DNA of 64,000 nucleotides from Caulobacter sp. Root343 (GCF_001425745.1 NZ_LMDF01000006.1:62001-126000), one strand, 5' to 3'. Positions 1 through 8,437 are shown, counted from the first letter of the stretch. Numbers and translations: made by a program. Notes: generated by a model from the sequence alone, not told the origin.

Positions 1-2
1 CG

Positions 3-3000
3 GCGATGTCTTCCGCCAGCCTGGCGGCCGAGGGGCTGCCGTCGTTCGCCGAGCCGGCGCTGTCGCCGGACGGGAGCGAGATCGCCTTCGCTTCGGGCGG
101 CGACCTGTGGACCGTGCCCGCCGCCGGCGGTCAGGCCCGCCTGCTGGTCACCGACGAGGCCACCGAGTCGCGGCCGCTCTACTCGCCCGACGGCAAGTCG
201 CTGGCCTTCGTCTCGACCCGCTCGGGCGTGGCCAACCTCTACCTGCTGACCCTGGCCACCGGCGAGGTGCGCCGCCTGACCTATGGCGACAGCGCCGAGA
301 GCCTGGACGGTTGGTCACGCGACGGAAAATGGATCTACTTCACCTCGGGCGTGAACGACGTTTCGCGCCTGGGCGACATCTTCCGCGTCGCGGCCACCGG
401 CGGCACGCCGTTGGAAGTCAGCCGAGAGCGCTATCTGAACGAGTTCCAGGCCGCGCCGTCGCCGGACGGCCGGTCGATCGCCCTGATGGCCAAGGGCGGT
501 TCGAACACCCAGTGGTGGCGCAACGGCCATTCGCACCTGGACGAGACCGAGCTGTGGCTGAAGCCGCTCCAAGGCAATGGCGACGGCGCGGGGTATCAGC
601 GGCTGCTTCCAGAGGGCGCCAAGCACGCGTGGCCGATGTGGACTCCCGACGGCAAGGCGCTCTGGTACATGAGCGACGAGGGCGGGACCGAGAACCTGTG
701 GCGGCTGCCGCTCGACGGGAGCGCGCAGCAGGTGACCCGGTTTACCGACGGCCGCGTCCTCTGGCCGACCATCGGCTATGACGGCAGGACGATCGTGTTC
801 GAGCGCGACTTCGCCGTCTGGTCGCTGGACACCGCCAGCGGCCAAGCGACCAAGCTGTCGATCGCTCTGCACGGCGCGCCCGCGGCGGCCGGCGAGGAGC
901 ACAAGAACGAGACCAGCTTCGACAGCCTGGCCCTGTCGCCCGACGGCAAGAAGGCGGCGATCGTCGCCCATGGCGAGCTGTTCGCGGTCTCCACCAAGGA
1001 CGGCGGCGCGGCCCAGCGCGTGACCCGCACGCCGATCCTGGAGCGCGACCCGGTCTGGTCGCCCGACAGCAAGCGGCTGATCTATGTCTCCGAGCGGGAC
1101 CGGGCGGCCAATCTCTACGCCTACGATTTCGCCACCGGCCAGGAGACGGCCCTGACCACCGGCGCGGCGCGCAACACCGTTCCGGTCTGGTCGCCGGACG
1201 GCAAGGCCCTGGCCTATGTGCGGAGCGGGGCCGAGATCCGGGTGATGACCTTCGACGCGGCCGGCAAGGTCGCCAGCGACCGGGTGCTGTTCAGCGGTCC
1301 CCTGGGCGGTTTCGACGAGCAGCCCCTGAGCTGGGCGCCCGACAGCCGCTGGCTGGCCTTCACGGTCACCGACCGCAAGGCGTTCGACAACGTCAACGTC
1401 GTGTCGCTGGACGGTGGGCCGGCGCGGCCGGTGACCTTCCTGGCCAACGGCCAGGTCGGCAAGGTCGCCTGGTCGCCCGACGGCAAGTTCCTGCTGGTGG
1501 CCATGGGCCAGCGCAGCGAGGACGCCAAGATGCTGCGTGTCGATCTGTTGCCCAACGTACCCAAGTACCGCGAGGACGCCTTCCGCGACCTGTTCAAGCC
1601 GGCCGACACGCCCGACAAGCCGACGCCGGGGCCGGACTCCAAGGCCGAGCCGGCCAAGACCGACACGCCGGCCAAGCCGGTGTCCGACGCCAAGGCCGCC
1701 ACGCCGAAGAAGAAGGCCGACCCGGTCCGCATCGTCTTCGAGGGCCTGCGCGAGCGGGCCAGCTTCCTGCCGCTGAACGGGATGGACGTCGGCGAGCCGC
1801 TGATCAGCCCCGACGGCAAGACCCTGGTGTTCCGCGCCCGCCAGGCCGGCCAGACCAACTTCTACAGCTACAGCCTGGACGAGCTGGCCCGTGAGCCCGC
1901 CGTGCCGGTGCAGCTGACCTCGACCCGCAAGCCCAAGGGTGACATCGCTTTCTCGCCCGACAGCAAGGAGGTCTGGTTCCTGGAAGGCGGGGCGATCGTC
2001 TCGACCCCGATCGACCAGCCCAAGCCCAAGCCGTTGGCGGTCAGCGCCGAGCTGGATATCGACTTCGACGTCGAGAAGACGGTGGTGTTCGAGCAGGCCT
2101 GGGGCATTCTGGATCGCGGCTTCTACGATCCGAAGTTCCACGGCGCCGACTGGGGCAAGCTGCGCGAGCGCTGGGCGCCCTATATCGCCGGCGCGCGGAC
2201 CGGCGACGAGCTGCGCCGGAACATCAACCTGATGATCGGCGAGCTGAACGCCTCGCACTCGGGCATCAACAAGCCGACGGATCCGGCCGTCCAGATCGTG
2301 CGCGCCGCCAATCTGGGTCTGCGCTTCGAGCGCGACGCCTACGAGGCTGGCCAGGGGCTGGTGATCCGCGAGGTCATCGCCCTGGGTCCGGCGGCGCTGG
2401 AAGGCTCGATCAAGCCGGGCGAGACCCTGGCCGCCGTCAATGGCGAGCGGCTCAGCCCCGGCGTCAATCTGGATCGCCTGCTGCGCGGCCTGGCCGGCAA
2501 GCGCACGGTGCTGACCGTGAACGACGCGGCGGGCAAGGCGCGCGAGGCGGTGGTGCGGCCGGTCCCGACCACCACGGCGACTGGCCTGCTGTACCGCCAG
2601 TGGGTCAATGACCGCCGCGCCTATGTCGACAAGGTCAGCGGTGGCAAGCTGGGCTATGTCCACATCGCCGACATGTCGGATGGCTCGCTGAACCAGCTCT
2701 ATATCGACCTCGACGCCCAGAACCAGGGCAGGCAGGGCGTGGTCATCGACCTGCGCAACAACAACGGCGGCTACGTGAACGGTCACGTGATCGACGTGTT
2801 CGCGCGCCGCAACTACCTGATGATGACCGCCCGCGACCGCTTCCCGGTGCCCTCGCGCCAGAACCTTGGCCAACGGGCCCTGGGCCTGCCGACCGTGCTG
2901 GTCACCAACGAGTCGTCGCTGTCGGACGCCGAGGACTTCACCGAGGGCTATCGCGCCCTGGGCCTGGGCAAGGTGGTTGGCAAGCCGACGTCCGGCTGGA

Positions 3001-3200
3001 TCATCTTCACCACCGGCCGCCAGCTGATCGACGGCTCGACCGTGCGCCTGCCGTTCATCCGCATCGACGACCTGCGCGGCCAGAACATGGAGCTGAACCC
3101 GCGCCCGGTGGACGTGGATGTGGACCGGCCGCTGGGCGAGACGCTGAGCGGGGGCGACGCGCAGTTGGATGCGGCGGTGAAGGTGCTGCTGGGGAGGTAG
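3..3200 (+). CDS. Tricorn-like S41 peptidase with N-terminal beta-propeller repeats (5' end outside window)
   Basis: Large exported protease, likely periplasmic. The first ~550 residues are WD40/TolB-like propeller repeats: 'SPDG' or 'SPDS' recurs about every 40-60 residues. A Lys/Pro/Ala-rich linker follows near residues 530-570, then more propeller blades, a C1-like segment, a PDZ-like stretch and a C-terminal S41 domain. That domain has 'VVIDLRNNNGG' and 'NESSLSDAEDF', the expected oxyanion and nucleophile-Ser region. The visible Met at position 6 is followed by 'SSASLAAEG', which looks like the end of a signal peptide, and the frame stays open to the window edge, so the true start is probably upstream. 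Architecture matches known Tricorn-type amidohydrolase/peptidases. Substrate unknown. Confidence 0.9.
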   Translation, partial: AMSSASLAAEGLPSFAEPALSPDGSEIAFASGGDLWTVPAAGGQARLLVTDEATESRPLYSPDGKSLAFVSTRSGVANLYLLTLATGEVRRLTYGDSAESLDGWSRDGKWIYFTSGVNDVSRLGDIFRVAATGGTPLEVSRERYLNEFQAAPSPDGRSIALMAKGGSNTQWWRNGHSHLDETELWLKPLQGNGDGAGYQRLLPEGAKHAWPMWTPDGKALWYMSDEGGTENLWRLPLDGSAQQVTRFTDGRVLWPTIGYDGRTIVFERDFAVWSLDTASGQATKLSIALHGAPAAAGEEHKNETSFDSLALSPDGKKAAIVAHGELFAVSTKDGGAAQRVTRTPILERDPVWSPDSKRLIYVSERDRAANLYAYDFATGQETALTTGAARNTVPVWSPDGKALAYVRSGAEIRVMTFDAAGKVASDRVLFSGPLGGFDEQPLSWAPDSRWLAFTVTDRKAFDNVNVVSLDGGPARPVTFLANGQVGKVAWSPDGKFLLVAMGQRSEDAKMLRVDLLPNVPKYREDAFRDLFKPADTPDKPTPGPDSKAEPAKTDTPAKPVSDAKAATPKKKADPVRIVFEGLRERASFLPLNGMDVGEPLISPDGKTLVFRARQAGQTNFYSYSLDELAREPAVPVQLTSTRKPKGDIAFSPDSKEVWFLEGGAIVSTPIDQPKPKPLAVSAELDIDFDVEKTVVFEQAWGILDRGFYDPKFHGADWGKLRERWAPYIAGARTGDELRRNINLMIGELNASHSGINKPTDPAVQIVRAANLGLRFERDAYEAGQGLVIREVIALGPAALEGSIKPGETLAAVNGERLSPGVNLDRLLRGLAGKRTVLTVNDAAGKAREAVVRPVPTTTATGLLYRQWVNDRRAYVDKVSGGKLGYVHIADMSDGSLNQLYIDLDAQNQGRQGVVIDLRNNNGGYVNGHVIDVFARRNYLMMTARDRFPVPSRQNLGQRALGLPTVLVTNESSLSDAEDFTEGYRALGLGKVVGKPTSGWIIFTTGRQLIDGSTVRLPFIRIDDLRGQNMELNPRPVDVDVDRPLGETLSGGDAQLDAAVKVLLGR

Positions 3201-3210
3201 CCTCGGCGGG

Positions 3211-3322
3211 GCTCCCCCACCTGATCGCTTCGCGATCGTCCGCCGCCAAAGGCGAGCGGAAGGTGCGCGATCCTTCTTTCCCCTCCCGGGGGAGGAGCGC
3301 CGAAGGCGCAGAGGGGGCAAAG
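3211..3322 (-). repeat. Hairpin repeat family B, copy 1 (reverse orientation)
   Basis: Intergenic repeat that reads, on the minus strand, from a 'TTTGCCCCCTC' start through a GCGCC-TTC-GGCGC hairpin, a CCTCCCCCGGGAGGGG block and a GATCGCGAAGCGATC hairpin to a 'GTGGGGGAGC' end. Four further copies lie at 25641, 46161, 49614 and 61002. Confidence 0.8.
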
Positions 3323-3411
3323 CGGAGCATCTATCCGCCCCGCTCCCGCGTTGACACCACGACCGCGTCCCCCGATGGTCGCCGGCCGCAACGCCTCCCC
3401 CGGAGCCCGCC

Positions 3412-4464
3412 TTGACCAACATCCTGCACGCCATGCTGGGCAAGGGTCTGGGCGGTCTGGAGCAGGTGTTTCTCGACTATCAGCCGATCCTGGAAGCCTG
3501 GGCCGCCAAGCGCGGCGGGCGCTGCGTCGGCGTGGTGCGCGCGGGCGGCAAGATGGCGGCGGCGCAAGCCGGCCGGACGCCGCCGCTGGCGACCGTGCCG
3601 GCCTTCACCGACTGGGACCCGATCACCGTCGGCGCGGCTCGCGTCCTGGTGCGGACAACCAAGCCCCAGCTGATCCTCAGCCATGGCCAGCGCCCGGCGC
3701 GGGTGTTCGCCAAGGCCGCGCCGAAGGATGTGGTCCAGGCCGTCTGCCTGCACAAGCCGTCGTTCGACGTGGCGCCGGGGGTTCACTATCTGTGCGTCGG
3801 CCAGCATCTGGCCAAGCTGGCGATCGAGCGCGGCGCGCTCGCCGATCACGTCCACTTCATCCCCAACGCCGTGACGCCGCCCCGGTCCCACGCCGCGCCG
3901 TTCACCCACGCCGAAAGCCAGCCGATCAAGATCGTCGCCGCCGGCCGCCTGCATACCAAGAAGGGCTTCGACGTGCTGATCCGCGCGGTCGGCAAGCTGC
4001 GCGCCTGGGACTATGATGTCACCTGCGAGATCGCCGGCGAGGGGGACGAGCGCGGCGACCTTGAGGCCCTGATCCAGGAGCTGGACCTGGATCCCTGCGT
4101 GAAGCTGGTCGGCTGGACCGACGACGTCGCCGGCTTCCTGGCCACGGGCGACCTGTTCGCCTTTCCCTCGCATCAGGAGGGTTTTCCCCTGACCCTGCTG
4201 GAGGCCATGGCCGTGGGCCTGCCGGTGGTGGCGTCCGAGATCGACGGGCCGGTCGAGATCCTGAAAGAGGGCGTCACCGGCCGCCTGGTCCCCGACGACG
4301 ATCCCGATCGGCTAGGCGAAGCCCTGGGCGAACTGATCAGCGACCGCGACACGGCCCGCCGCCTGGGCGCGGCGGCGCGGGATCTGGTGCTGAGCGAATA
4401 CGGTCCCGGCGAGCTGGCGCGGCGCTTGGAAGCGGCTTTGGACGGAATGCTATCCAAGACTTGA
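3412..4464 (+). CDS. Glycosyltransferase family 4 (GT-B fold)
   Basis: Predicted cytosolic or membrane-associated sugar transferase of 350 residues, the usual length for GT4. The N-terminal acceptor half begins 'ILHAMLGKGLGGLEQVF'. The C-terminal nucleotide-sugar half has 'IKIVAAGRLHTKKGFDVLI' and the EX7E-type signature 'FPSHQEGFPLTLLEAMA', followed by 'GLPVVASEIDGPVEIL'. The start codon is TTG at 3412; it places the N-terminal strand correctly and no better ATG lies upstream. The gene stands alone between a repeat and a tRNA, so context does not tell the acceptor. A role in lipopolysaccharide or exopolysaccharide assembly is inference. Confidence 0.88.
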   Translation: MTNILHAMLGKGLGGLEQVFLDYQPILEAWAAKRGGRCVGVVRAGGKMAAAQAGRTPPLATVPAFTDWDPITVGAARVLVRTTKPQLILSHGQRPARVFAKAAPKDVVQAVCLHKPSFDVAPGVHYLCVGQHLAKLAIERGALADHVHFIPNAVTPPRSHAAPFTHAESQPIKIVAAGRLHTKKGFDVLIRAVGKLRAWDYDVTCEIAGEGDERGDLEALIQELDLDPCVKLVGWTDDVAGFLATGDLFAFPSHQEGFPLTLLEAMAVGLPVVASEIDGPVEILKEGVTGRLVPDDDPDRLGEALGELISDRDTARRLGAAARDLVLSEYGPGELARRLEAALDGMLSKT

Positions 4465-4493
4465 TGCGGGGGCCGCTCGGAGGTATGACCCGC

Positions 4494-4600
4494 GTCCGTC
4501 CTGGCGATGGCTGGGTAGCTCAGATGGTTAGAGCGGTGGATTCATAACCCACAGGTCGGCGGTTCGATCCCGCCCCCCGCCACCAGGACGGACTATTTTT
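4494..4600 (+). other. Perfect leader-trailer inverted repeat enclosing tRNA-Met, with a T-run
   Basis: GTCCGTCCTGG at 4494-4504 is the exact reverse complement of CCAGGACGGAC at 4583-4593. The second arm includes the encoded CCA end of the tRNA. It is followed by TATTTTT at 4594-4600, so in the precursor an 11-bp stem outside the tRNA would be followed by a U-run and could act as the terminator. Confidence 0.75.
4509..4585 (+). tRNA. tRNA-Met (CAT anticodon)
   Basis: 77-nt cloverleaf with encoded CCA. Acceptor arms are 4509-4515 and 4575-4581, the D stem is GCTC/GAGC, the anticodon loop is TTCATAA (anticodon CAT at 34-36), and the T stem is GGCGG/CCGCC around TTCGATC. Two non-Watson-Crick positions are visible: U4 opposite C69 and A31 opposite C39. 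Elongator Met is the likely identity because the acceptor does not look like an initiator. A lysidine-modified Ile CAT tRNA cannot be excluded from sequence alone. Confidence 0.88.
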
Positions 4601-4624
4601 CTCTACATTTCAGAAGCTTGCAGG

Positions 4625-4906
4625 CTAGGCGCCGACCGCCTTCTTGAGGATTTCGTTCGCCCGGCTCTGCCAGCCGGGACCGGTCGCGCGCAGTCTTTCG
4701 AGCACGTCCTGATCGAGCCGCAGGGTGACCTGTTGCTTGGGGCGCTCGGATTTCGGACGGCCTGGCCGTGTCAGCGTGCCGTTGGCGGGCCTGATGATCT
4801 TGCCGCCGATGCTGAATTCGGCGCGCTCGAACTGCTCGTCGGTCCACTCCGGAGCGTCATCCGGATCGATCCACTCGGCTTTCGAATTTTCTTTGTTCTC
4901 GGTCAT
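4625..4906 (-). CDS. brnA: BrnA-type antitoxin
   Basis: Predicted DNA-binding antitoxin of 93 residues that neutralises the BrnT ribonuclease. The N-terminal half is acidic ('EWIDPDDAPEWTDEQF'). The C-terminal half is a ribbon-helix-helix segment, 'QQVTLRLDQDVLERLRATG', followed by 'GWQSRANEILKKA', the hallmark of the BrnA family. It lies downstream of and overlaps brnT by 50 bp, giving the toxin-first order typical of brnTA operons. Autoregulation through the RHH domain is known for the family. Candidate operator repeats lie at 5237-5289. Confidence 0.88.
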   Translation of the reverse strand: MTENKENSKAEWIDPDDAPEWTDEQFERAEFSIGGKIIRPANGTLTRPGRPKSERPKQQVTLRLDQDVLERLRATGPGWQSRANEILKKAVGA

Positions 4907-5138
4907 TGCACTTCCTCATCGAGATGATGCGTCGTGCTTCTCCGCGCGGCGTCCAAACGACCATGACCAGGCGTTCGCCCAAAAGGCCGATTGTCTGAAA
5001 CCGTTCTTCTCCATAGTCCTCGCGATCATCGAGGGAGGTGAATGTCGGCCCTTCAAACAGGGATGCTGCATCGGCGAAGTCTAGGCCTCGATGCTCTAGT
5101 GTTTGCTGGCGCTTTTCGTCATCGAACTCGATGCCCAT
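4857..5138 (-). CDS. brnT: BrnT-type ribonuclease toxin
   Basis: 93-residue toxin of the BrnT family, a RelE-fold ribonuclease that blocks translation when free. Family features visible are 'FDDEKRQQTLEHRGLDFADA' at the N terminus, the central 'DDREDYGEERFQTIGLL', and the C-terminal 'VVWTPRGEARRIISMRKCN' block with 'REQ'. The start is ATG with AAGGA 11 bases upstream. It is the first gene of the pair, with brnA overlapping its 3' end. Confidence 0.9.
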   Translation of the reverse strand: MGIEFDDEKRQQTLEHRGLDFADAASLFEGPTFTSLDDREDYGEERFQTIGLLGERLVMVVWTPRGEARRIISMRKCNDREQRKFESRVDRSG

Positions 5139-5236
5139 TTTCGGAAATGTCCTTCTCGCCGGCGAGGGCCGCTAACGCGGTTAATCGCGAACATGGTTTC
5201 GTCTCCGGGTTGAGGCGTTGGCGGACGCCGAGTGCG

Positions 5237-5289
5237 ATTTTTGTAGCTACAGAAACTGTGACGGTCAATATTTTTTGTAGTGCCAGAAA
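5237..5289 (-). promoter_or_regulatory. Candidate brnTA promoter with two operator-like repeats
   Basis: On the minus strand TTGACC (5263-5268) is followed after 17 bases by TACAAA (5240-5245). A palindrome TGTAGCTACA (5242-5251) overlaps the -10. A degenerate copy lies upstream of the -35: TTTTGTAGCTACAGAAA at 5238-5254 versus TTTTGTAGTGCCAGAAA at 5273-5289. The placement suits autorepression by BrnA. This is inferred from position and symmetry. Confidence 0.5.
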
Positions 5290-5331
5290 TTAGAACGGCA
5301 ACGGTAGTTCGGCGTCGCCCGTTCTCGCCCC

Positions 5332-5793
5332 ATGGCGCGCCAACCCAAGGTCTTCACGTGGTCGGACGGCTTTCACCGCTACACGGTGGCGGCGACGTCG
5401 CGCGTCAAGGCGCTGGAGGCCTGGGAGACCGACCGCGATTTGTTCAAGGAAGGCGTGGCCGTCGAGGCGCCCGACGCGCCCGACGCCAAGGCCGCTCTGG
5501 CCGCGCCCGGAGCGGTGATCCGCCGGGCCGAGGGCGGGTTGAAGTCGGCGATCGACAAGCTGCCCAAGCCAAAGGTCAGGACGGTCGACGCCGCCGCCGA
5601 GGCGAAGCGGAAGAAGGCGCTGGCCGACGCGGAGGCCGAGCTCGAAGCGGCGGAGGCCGAGCAGCGCGACGCCGAGGCCGACCTGGAACGCCGTCGCCGG
5701 ACGCTGGACGCCGAGGCCGCCGCGCTCAGCGACTCCTGGACGAGCCGCCGCTCGAAGCTGGAGGCGGCGATCCGGCGTCTGCGACCGCGATAG
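5332..5793 (+). CDS. Hypothetical coiled-coil protein
   Basis: 153 residues. The first ~45 form a short folded stretch ('KVFTWSDGFHRYTVAATSRVKALEAWETDRDLFKEG'-like pattern, aromatic-rich, then a basic helix). Residues ~80-150 are an Ala/Glu/Arg-rich heptad-like helix typical of a long coiled coil. There is no signal peptide or membrane segment. I do not recognise the family with certainty. Its last 68 bases overlap the end of the convergent glycerophosphodiesterase gene, so at least one C terminus is unusual. Function unknown. Confidence 0.7.
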   Translation: MARQPKVFTWSDGFHRYTVAATSRVKALEAWETDRDLFKEGVAVEAPDAPDAKAALAAPGAVIRRAEGGLKSAIDKLPKPKVRTVDAAAEAKRKKALADAEAELEAAEAEQRDAEADLERRRRTLDAEAAALSDSWTSRRSKLEAAIRRLRPR

Positions 5794-6718
5794 AGGCCCG
5801 GCCGCGCAGGCCCCGGCGCTCCAGATAGTCCAGCAAAACAGCCGGATGGTCGGTCTGGACGATGCTGACGCCCTGGTCGATCAGCCGGCCCCAGGCCTGG
5901 TGCGGATCGCGCAGAGCGCGGCGGTCGCCGGACTGGTCCAGCATCCCCCTCAGCCCCTTCTCGGCCAGGGTGTTGGTCCAGACGCGGATGCGGGCGGCGC
6001 GGGCGGCGTCGCGGACGGCCACGAACCCCTGGCGCCTCAAGGCGACCATCTCCACGGCCGGGATCTGGTGGTCGCCCGAGGCCTGCAGGGCGGTGATCTG
6101 ACCCAGGCCTCGCGCGCGGCGGGCCGCCGTGCCCGCCACCATCGGCATGAAGGCCAGGTCGCGATAGAGCGGCTGGTCGGCGATCGGCGGCGCGCCCAGC
6201 CCGGCCTTGGCCTTGAACAGCACCCAGTCCGTGGCGTCGACGCGGTGAGCGACCGCGGCGGCCTCGGCGGCGTAGGGACCCTTGAGATCGATATTGACCA
6301 GGATGCGCCCACGCGCGGCCCTCAGCAGGGCCTCCAGGGTCGGCGGCGGCTCGTCGCCGTCGTTCAGCCTCAGGGCCTGGATCTGCGTCAAGGTGAGGTC
6401 GGAGATCCGCCCCTTGCCGTCCGTGGTTCGGTCGACCTTGGCGTCGTGGATAACGACGAGCACGCCGTCGCGGGTGCGGCGCACGTCGATCTCCACCAGG
6501 TCGACGCCCAGCGCCACGCAGCGCTCGAGGGCGGCGAGGGAGTTCTCGGGAACCGCGGTCTCGAAGCCACGCGTCGGCGCGGGCCGGTGGCAGGCGCGAT
6601 GGGCGACGACCAGGACGCCGTCGGCCGGATCGTACAGGCGGTCGCGCAGCGCGCCGGCGTGGGCCGGCACGGCCATGATCGCGAGAGCCAGAATGATCGG
6701 GAACGCGACAAACCGCAT
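5726..6718 (-). CDS. Glycerophosphodiester phosphodiesterase, exported
   Basis: 330-residue predicted periplasmic enzyme that would split glycerophosphodiesters into glycerol-3-phosphate and an alcohol. A signal peptide is clear ('ILALAIMAVPAHAGA'). Family motifs are 'VVAHRAC' (normally HRG), 'PENSLAALERCVALGVD' and 'EIDVRRTRDGVLVVIHD', which supply metal and catalytic residues. Later come 'NIDLKG' and a TIM-barrel end 'VSIVQTDHPAVLLDYL'. The ATG at 6718 is preceded by GGAGG and starts the signal peptide, so the longer reading upstream is rejected. The last ~22 residues are Ser/Pro/Gly-rich and overlap the convergent coiled-coil gene. The HRG-to-HRA change is a mild oddity. Confidence 0.88.
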   Translation of the reverse strand: MRFVAFPIILALAIMAVPAHAGALRDRLYDPADGVLVVAHRACHRPAPTRGFETAVPENSLAALERCVALGVDLVEIDVRRTRDGVLVVIHDAKVDRTTDGKGRISDLTLTQIQALRLNDGDEPPPTLEALLRAARGRILVNIDLKGPYAAEAAAVAHRVDATDWVLFKAKAGLGAPPIADQPLYRDLAFMPMVAGTAARRARGLGQITALQASGDHQIPAVEMVALRRQGFVAVRDAARAARIRVWTNTLAEKGLRGMLDQSGDRRALRDPHQAWGRLIDQGVSIVQTDHPAVLLDYLERRGLRGRASIAVADAGSPPPASSGGSSRSR

Positions 6719-6833
6719 GGTCGAAGGCCTCCGGGCCTCCGCGCCACATGACTGATTCACGCGACAAGCATACGGCGGTTTGGTCCTATTCAGATGACGG
6801 CGCCGATTAACCTTCACCGTAAGAAGCGGCGAA

Positions 6834-8222
6834 CTACCCCCTCCGGAACCCCCGCAGCACGTTGGCCTCGGTGCTGAGCTGCAGCTTGGCGTAGTCGATG
6901 CGCGGCGTGTCCGAGAACAGCAGGTAGTAGTATTTCATCTGCTCGGACCACCAGTAGCCGGGGCAGTTGTCGCCCTGGGTCATCGGCTTGGTCGTGATGT
7001 CCTTCAGGGCCGTGTAACCGTAGGCCGCGCGGCTGGTGGCCTTCATCTGGCGATAGTGGATCGCGGCCAGCTGGCGATAGCGTTCGTCGCGGTCCAGCAG
7101 CCACAGGTTCAGGCAGGCGTCGGCATATTCCGGGCGCAGGCCGGTCGTCTTGCGGCGCGGTTGGCGGGTGGCGACGTCGATCGACTCCGGGATCACGCCG
7201 AACGTCGCCTGCAGCTCGGTGAACGATGCCAGATAGTCGTCGCCCTCTTTCTTATGGCCGACTTGGCCCAGCAGGCCGGCATAGTAGGCGGCCAGCTCGC
7301 TCTGGGCGGTGTTCAGCACCGCGCCGGTCTCGAAATCGACCATCGGGAACCACAGGCGGCCGTCGTAGCGTTTGGCCTGGTGGGCTAGTTGGGCGGCCGT
7401 GCACTCCTGCGCCCAGCGCTTGCAGTCCTCGTCGCCGAACAGCTCCCAGGCGTCCCACAGATATTCGTAGAAACTGTCGGCATAGACGTCGATGCTGGCC
7501 GAGCGGCTGGTGAATTCGCCGGTGCGCGCGTCGATGTTGGCGGCCATCAGGCCGATTTTCGAGCGGCGGTCCAGGGCGTGCTTCATGGCCCGCTTGGCGA
7601 TCTTGAAGTAGCGGTCGTCGCCGGTCAGCTGGCTCAGCACGCCGAACTCGGTGATGTAGGTGCCGATCTCGGCCAGGTTGGTCTCGGGATCACGGACCGC
7701 GCCGGTCTTCAGGTTGACGTAACGCCAGGGCAGGCCGTGCGGCGAAGCGTCGAAGGCCTTCAGCAGCCGGTCGGCCAGGTCCTTGGCCTTGGCCAGCAGC
7801 ACGGGATCGCCGCAGGCCAGGTGGGCCGAGATCAGGCCGCCGACCAGACGGATATTGGTCTCGAAAACCTGGGCCTCGCCGTTCACGTCGAAAGACAGGT
7901 TCTGTTTTACCCAGTCGACCCCGGCCTGGAATTCGGCGTCCAGGCCCATGATCCACAAGGTGTCGAGCGCCTCGACCAGGGACAGGCCTAGGTCGTGGCC
8001 CTCAACGAAGAACGACTGCGACGTGCCGCTGACGGGATTGATCTCGTCCTTGCCCCAGGCTTTGGCGACATAGCCCTGCCAAGCCCATTGGAACTCGCTC
8101 CGCACGTCGGCGGCCAGGGCCTTCCAGTCCGCTTTCGGCGCGGCGGCGGCCCATTCGGGCGCGAGGCCGGCGGCGGCCAAGGAGACGAGGGTGGAGCGGC
8201 GCGTGAGTCGAGCGAACGTCAT
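6834..8222 (-). CDS. Glycoside hydrolase family 47 (alpha-mannosidase)
   Basis: 462 residues with an N-terminal export signal carrying a twin-Arg ('TRRSTLVSLAAAG'), so it is probably periplasmic. The family is an (alpha/alpha)7-barrel, Ca-dependent, inverting alpha-1,2-mannosidase, mostly eukaryotic. A Caulobacter K31 member has been characterised structurally. Conserved blocks here are 'FVEGHDLGLSLVEALDTLWI', 'ETNIRLVGGLISAH', 'NLAEIGTYITEFGVLS', 'SIDVYADSFYEYLWDAWELF' and 'LRPEYADACLNLWLL'. The acidic residues in the ETN and RPEYADA blocks are expected catalytic positions. Natural substrate in bacteria is unknown. Single-gene context, with no neighbouring sugar transporter. Confidence 0.92.
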   Translation of the reverse strand: MTFARLTRRSTLVSLAAAGLAPEWAAAAPKADWKALAADVRSEFQWAWQGYVAKAWGKDEINPVSGTSQSFFVEGHDLGLSLVEALDTLWIMGLDAEFQAGVDWVKQNLSFDVNGEAQVFETNIRLVGGLISAHLACGDPVLLAKAKDLADRLLKAFDASPHGLPWRYVNLKTGAVRDPETNLAEIGTYITEFGVLSQLTGDDRYFKIAKRAMKHALDRRSKIGLMAANIDARTGEFTSRSASIDVYADSFYEYLWDAWELFGDEDCKRWAQECTAAQLAHQAKRYDGRLWFPMVDFETGAVLNTAQSELAAYYAGLLGQVGHKKEGDDYLASFTELQATFGVIPESIDVATRQPRRKTTGLRPEYADACLNLWLLDRDERYRQLAAIHYRQMKATSRAAYGYTALKDITTKPMTQGDNCPGYWWSEQMKYYYLLFSDTPRIDYAKLQLSTEANVLRGFRRG

Positions 8223-8306
8223 GCCGTCAGCCTACCGGCGGTCGAGCGTACCGGCGAGAAAAAGGGAGGGCGAGAGGTGAGCAAGAGGCGAGGGCGCCGG
8301 AAAGTG

Positions 8307-8337
8307 GCCGGGCGGGATTCACGACATCCCGCCCGGC
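8307..8337 (-). terminator. 12-bp perfect hairpin after the HWE kinase gene
   Basis: GCCGGGCGGGAT (8307-8318) and ATCCCGCCCGGC (8326-8337) form a perfect stem with a 7-base loop. It is about 100 bases beyond the end of the kinase gene. The T-run is poor on both strands, so termination is possible but not secure. Confidence 0.4.
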
Positions 8338-8437
8338 GAAGTCGCCCGGCGGGTGGGATACGCCGGGGATCTCTTGCAAGGGATAGGACGCCACAACCTT
8401 GACTAAACCGCCATAGGCTAGCCGATCAATTTTCCTG

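Noticed and set aside
315-3443. Very long minus-strand open frame opposite the Tricorn-like gene
   Set aside because: Composition is His/Arg/Gln/Gly-rich with no domain, and it mirrors a clearly conserved plus-strand protein. A high-GC shadow.
8223-8437. Small plus-strand gene in the gap between GH47 and the kinase
   Set aside because: Only Arg-rich shadow frames occur; the gap is explained by a hairpin and leader sequence.
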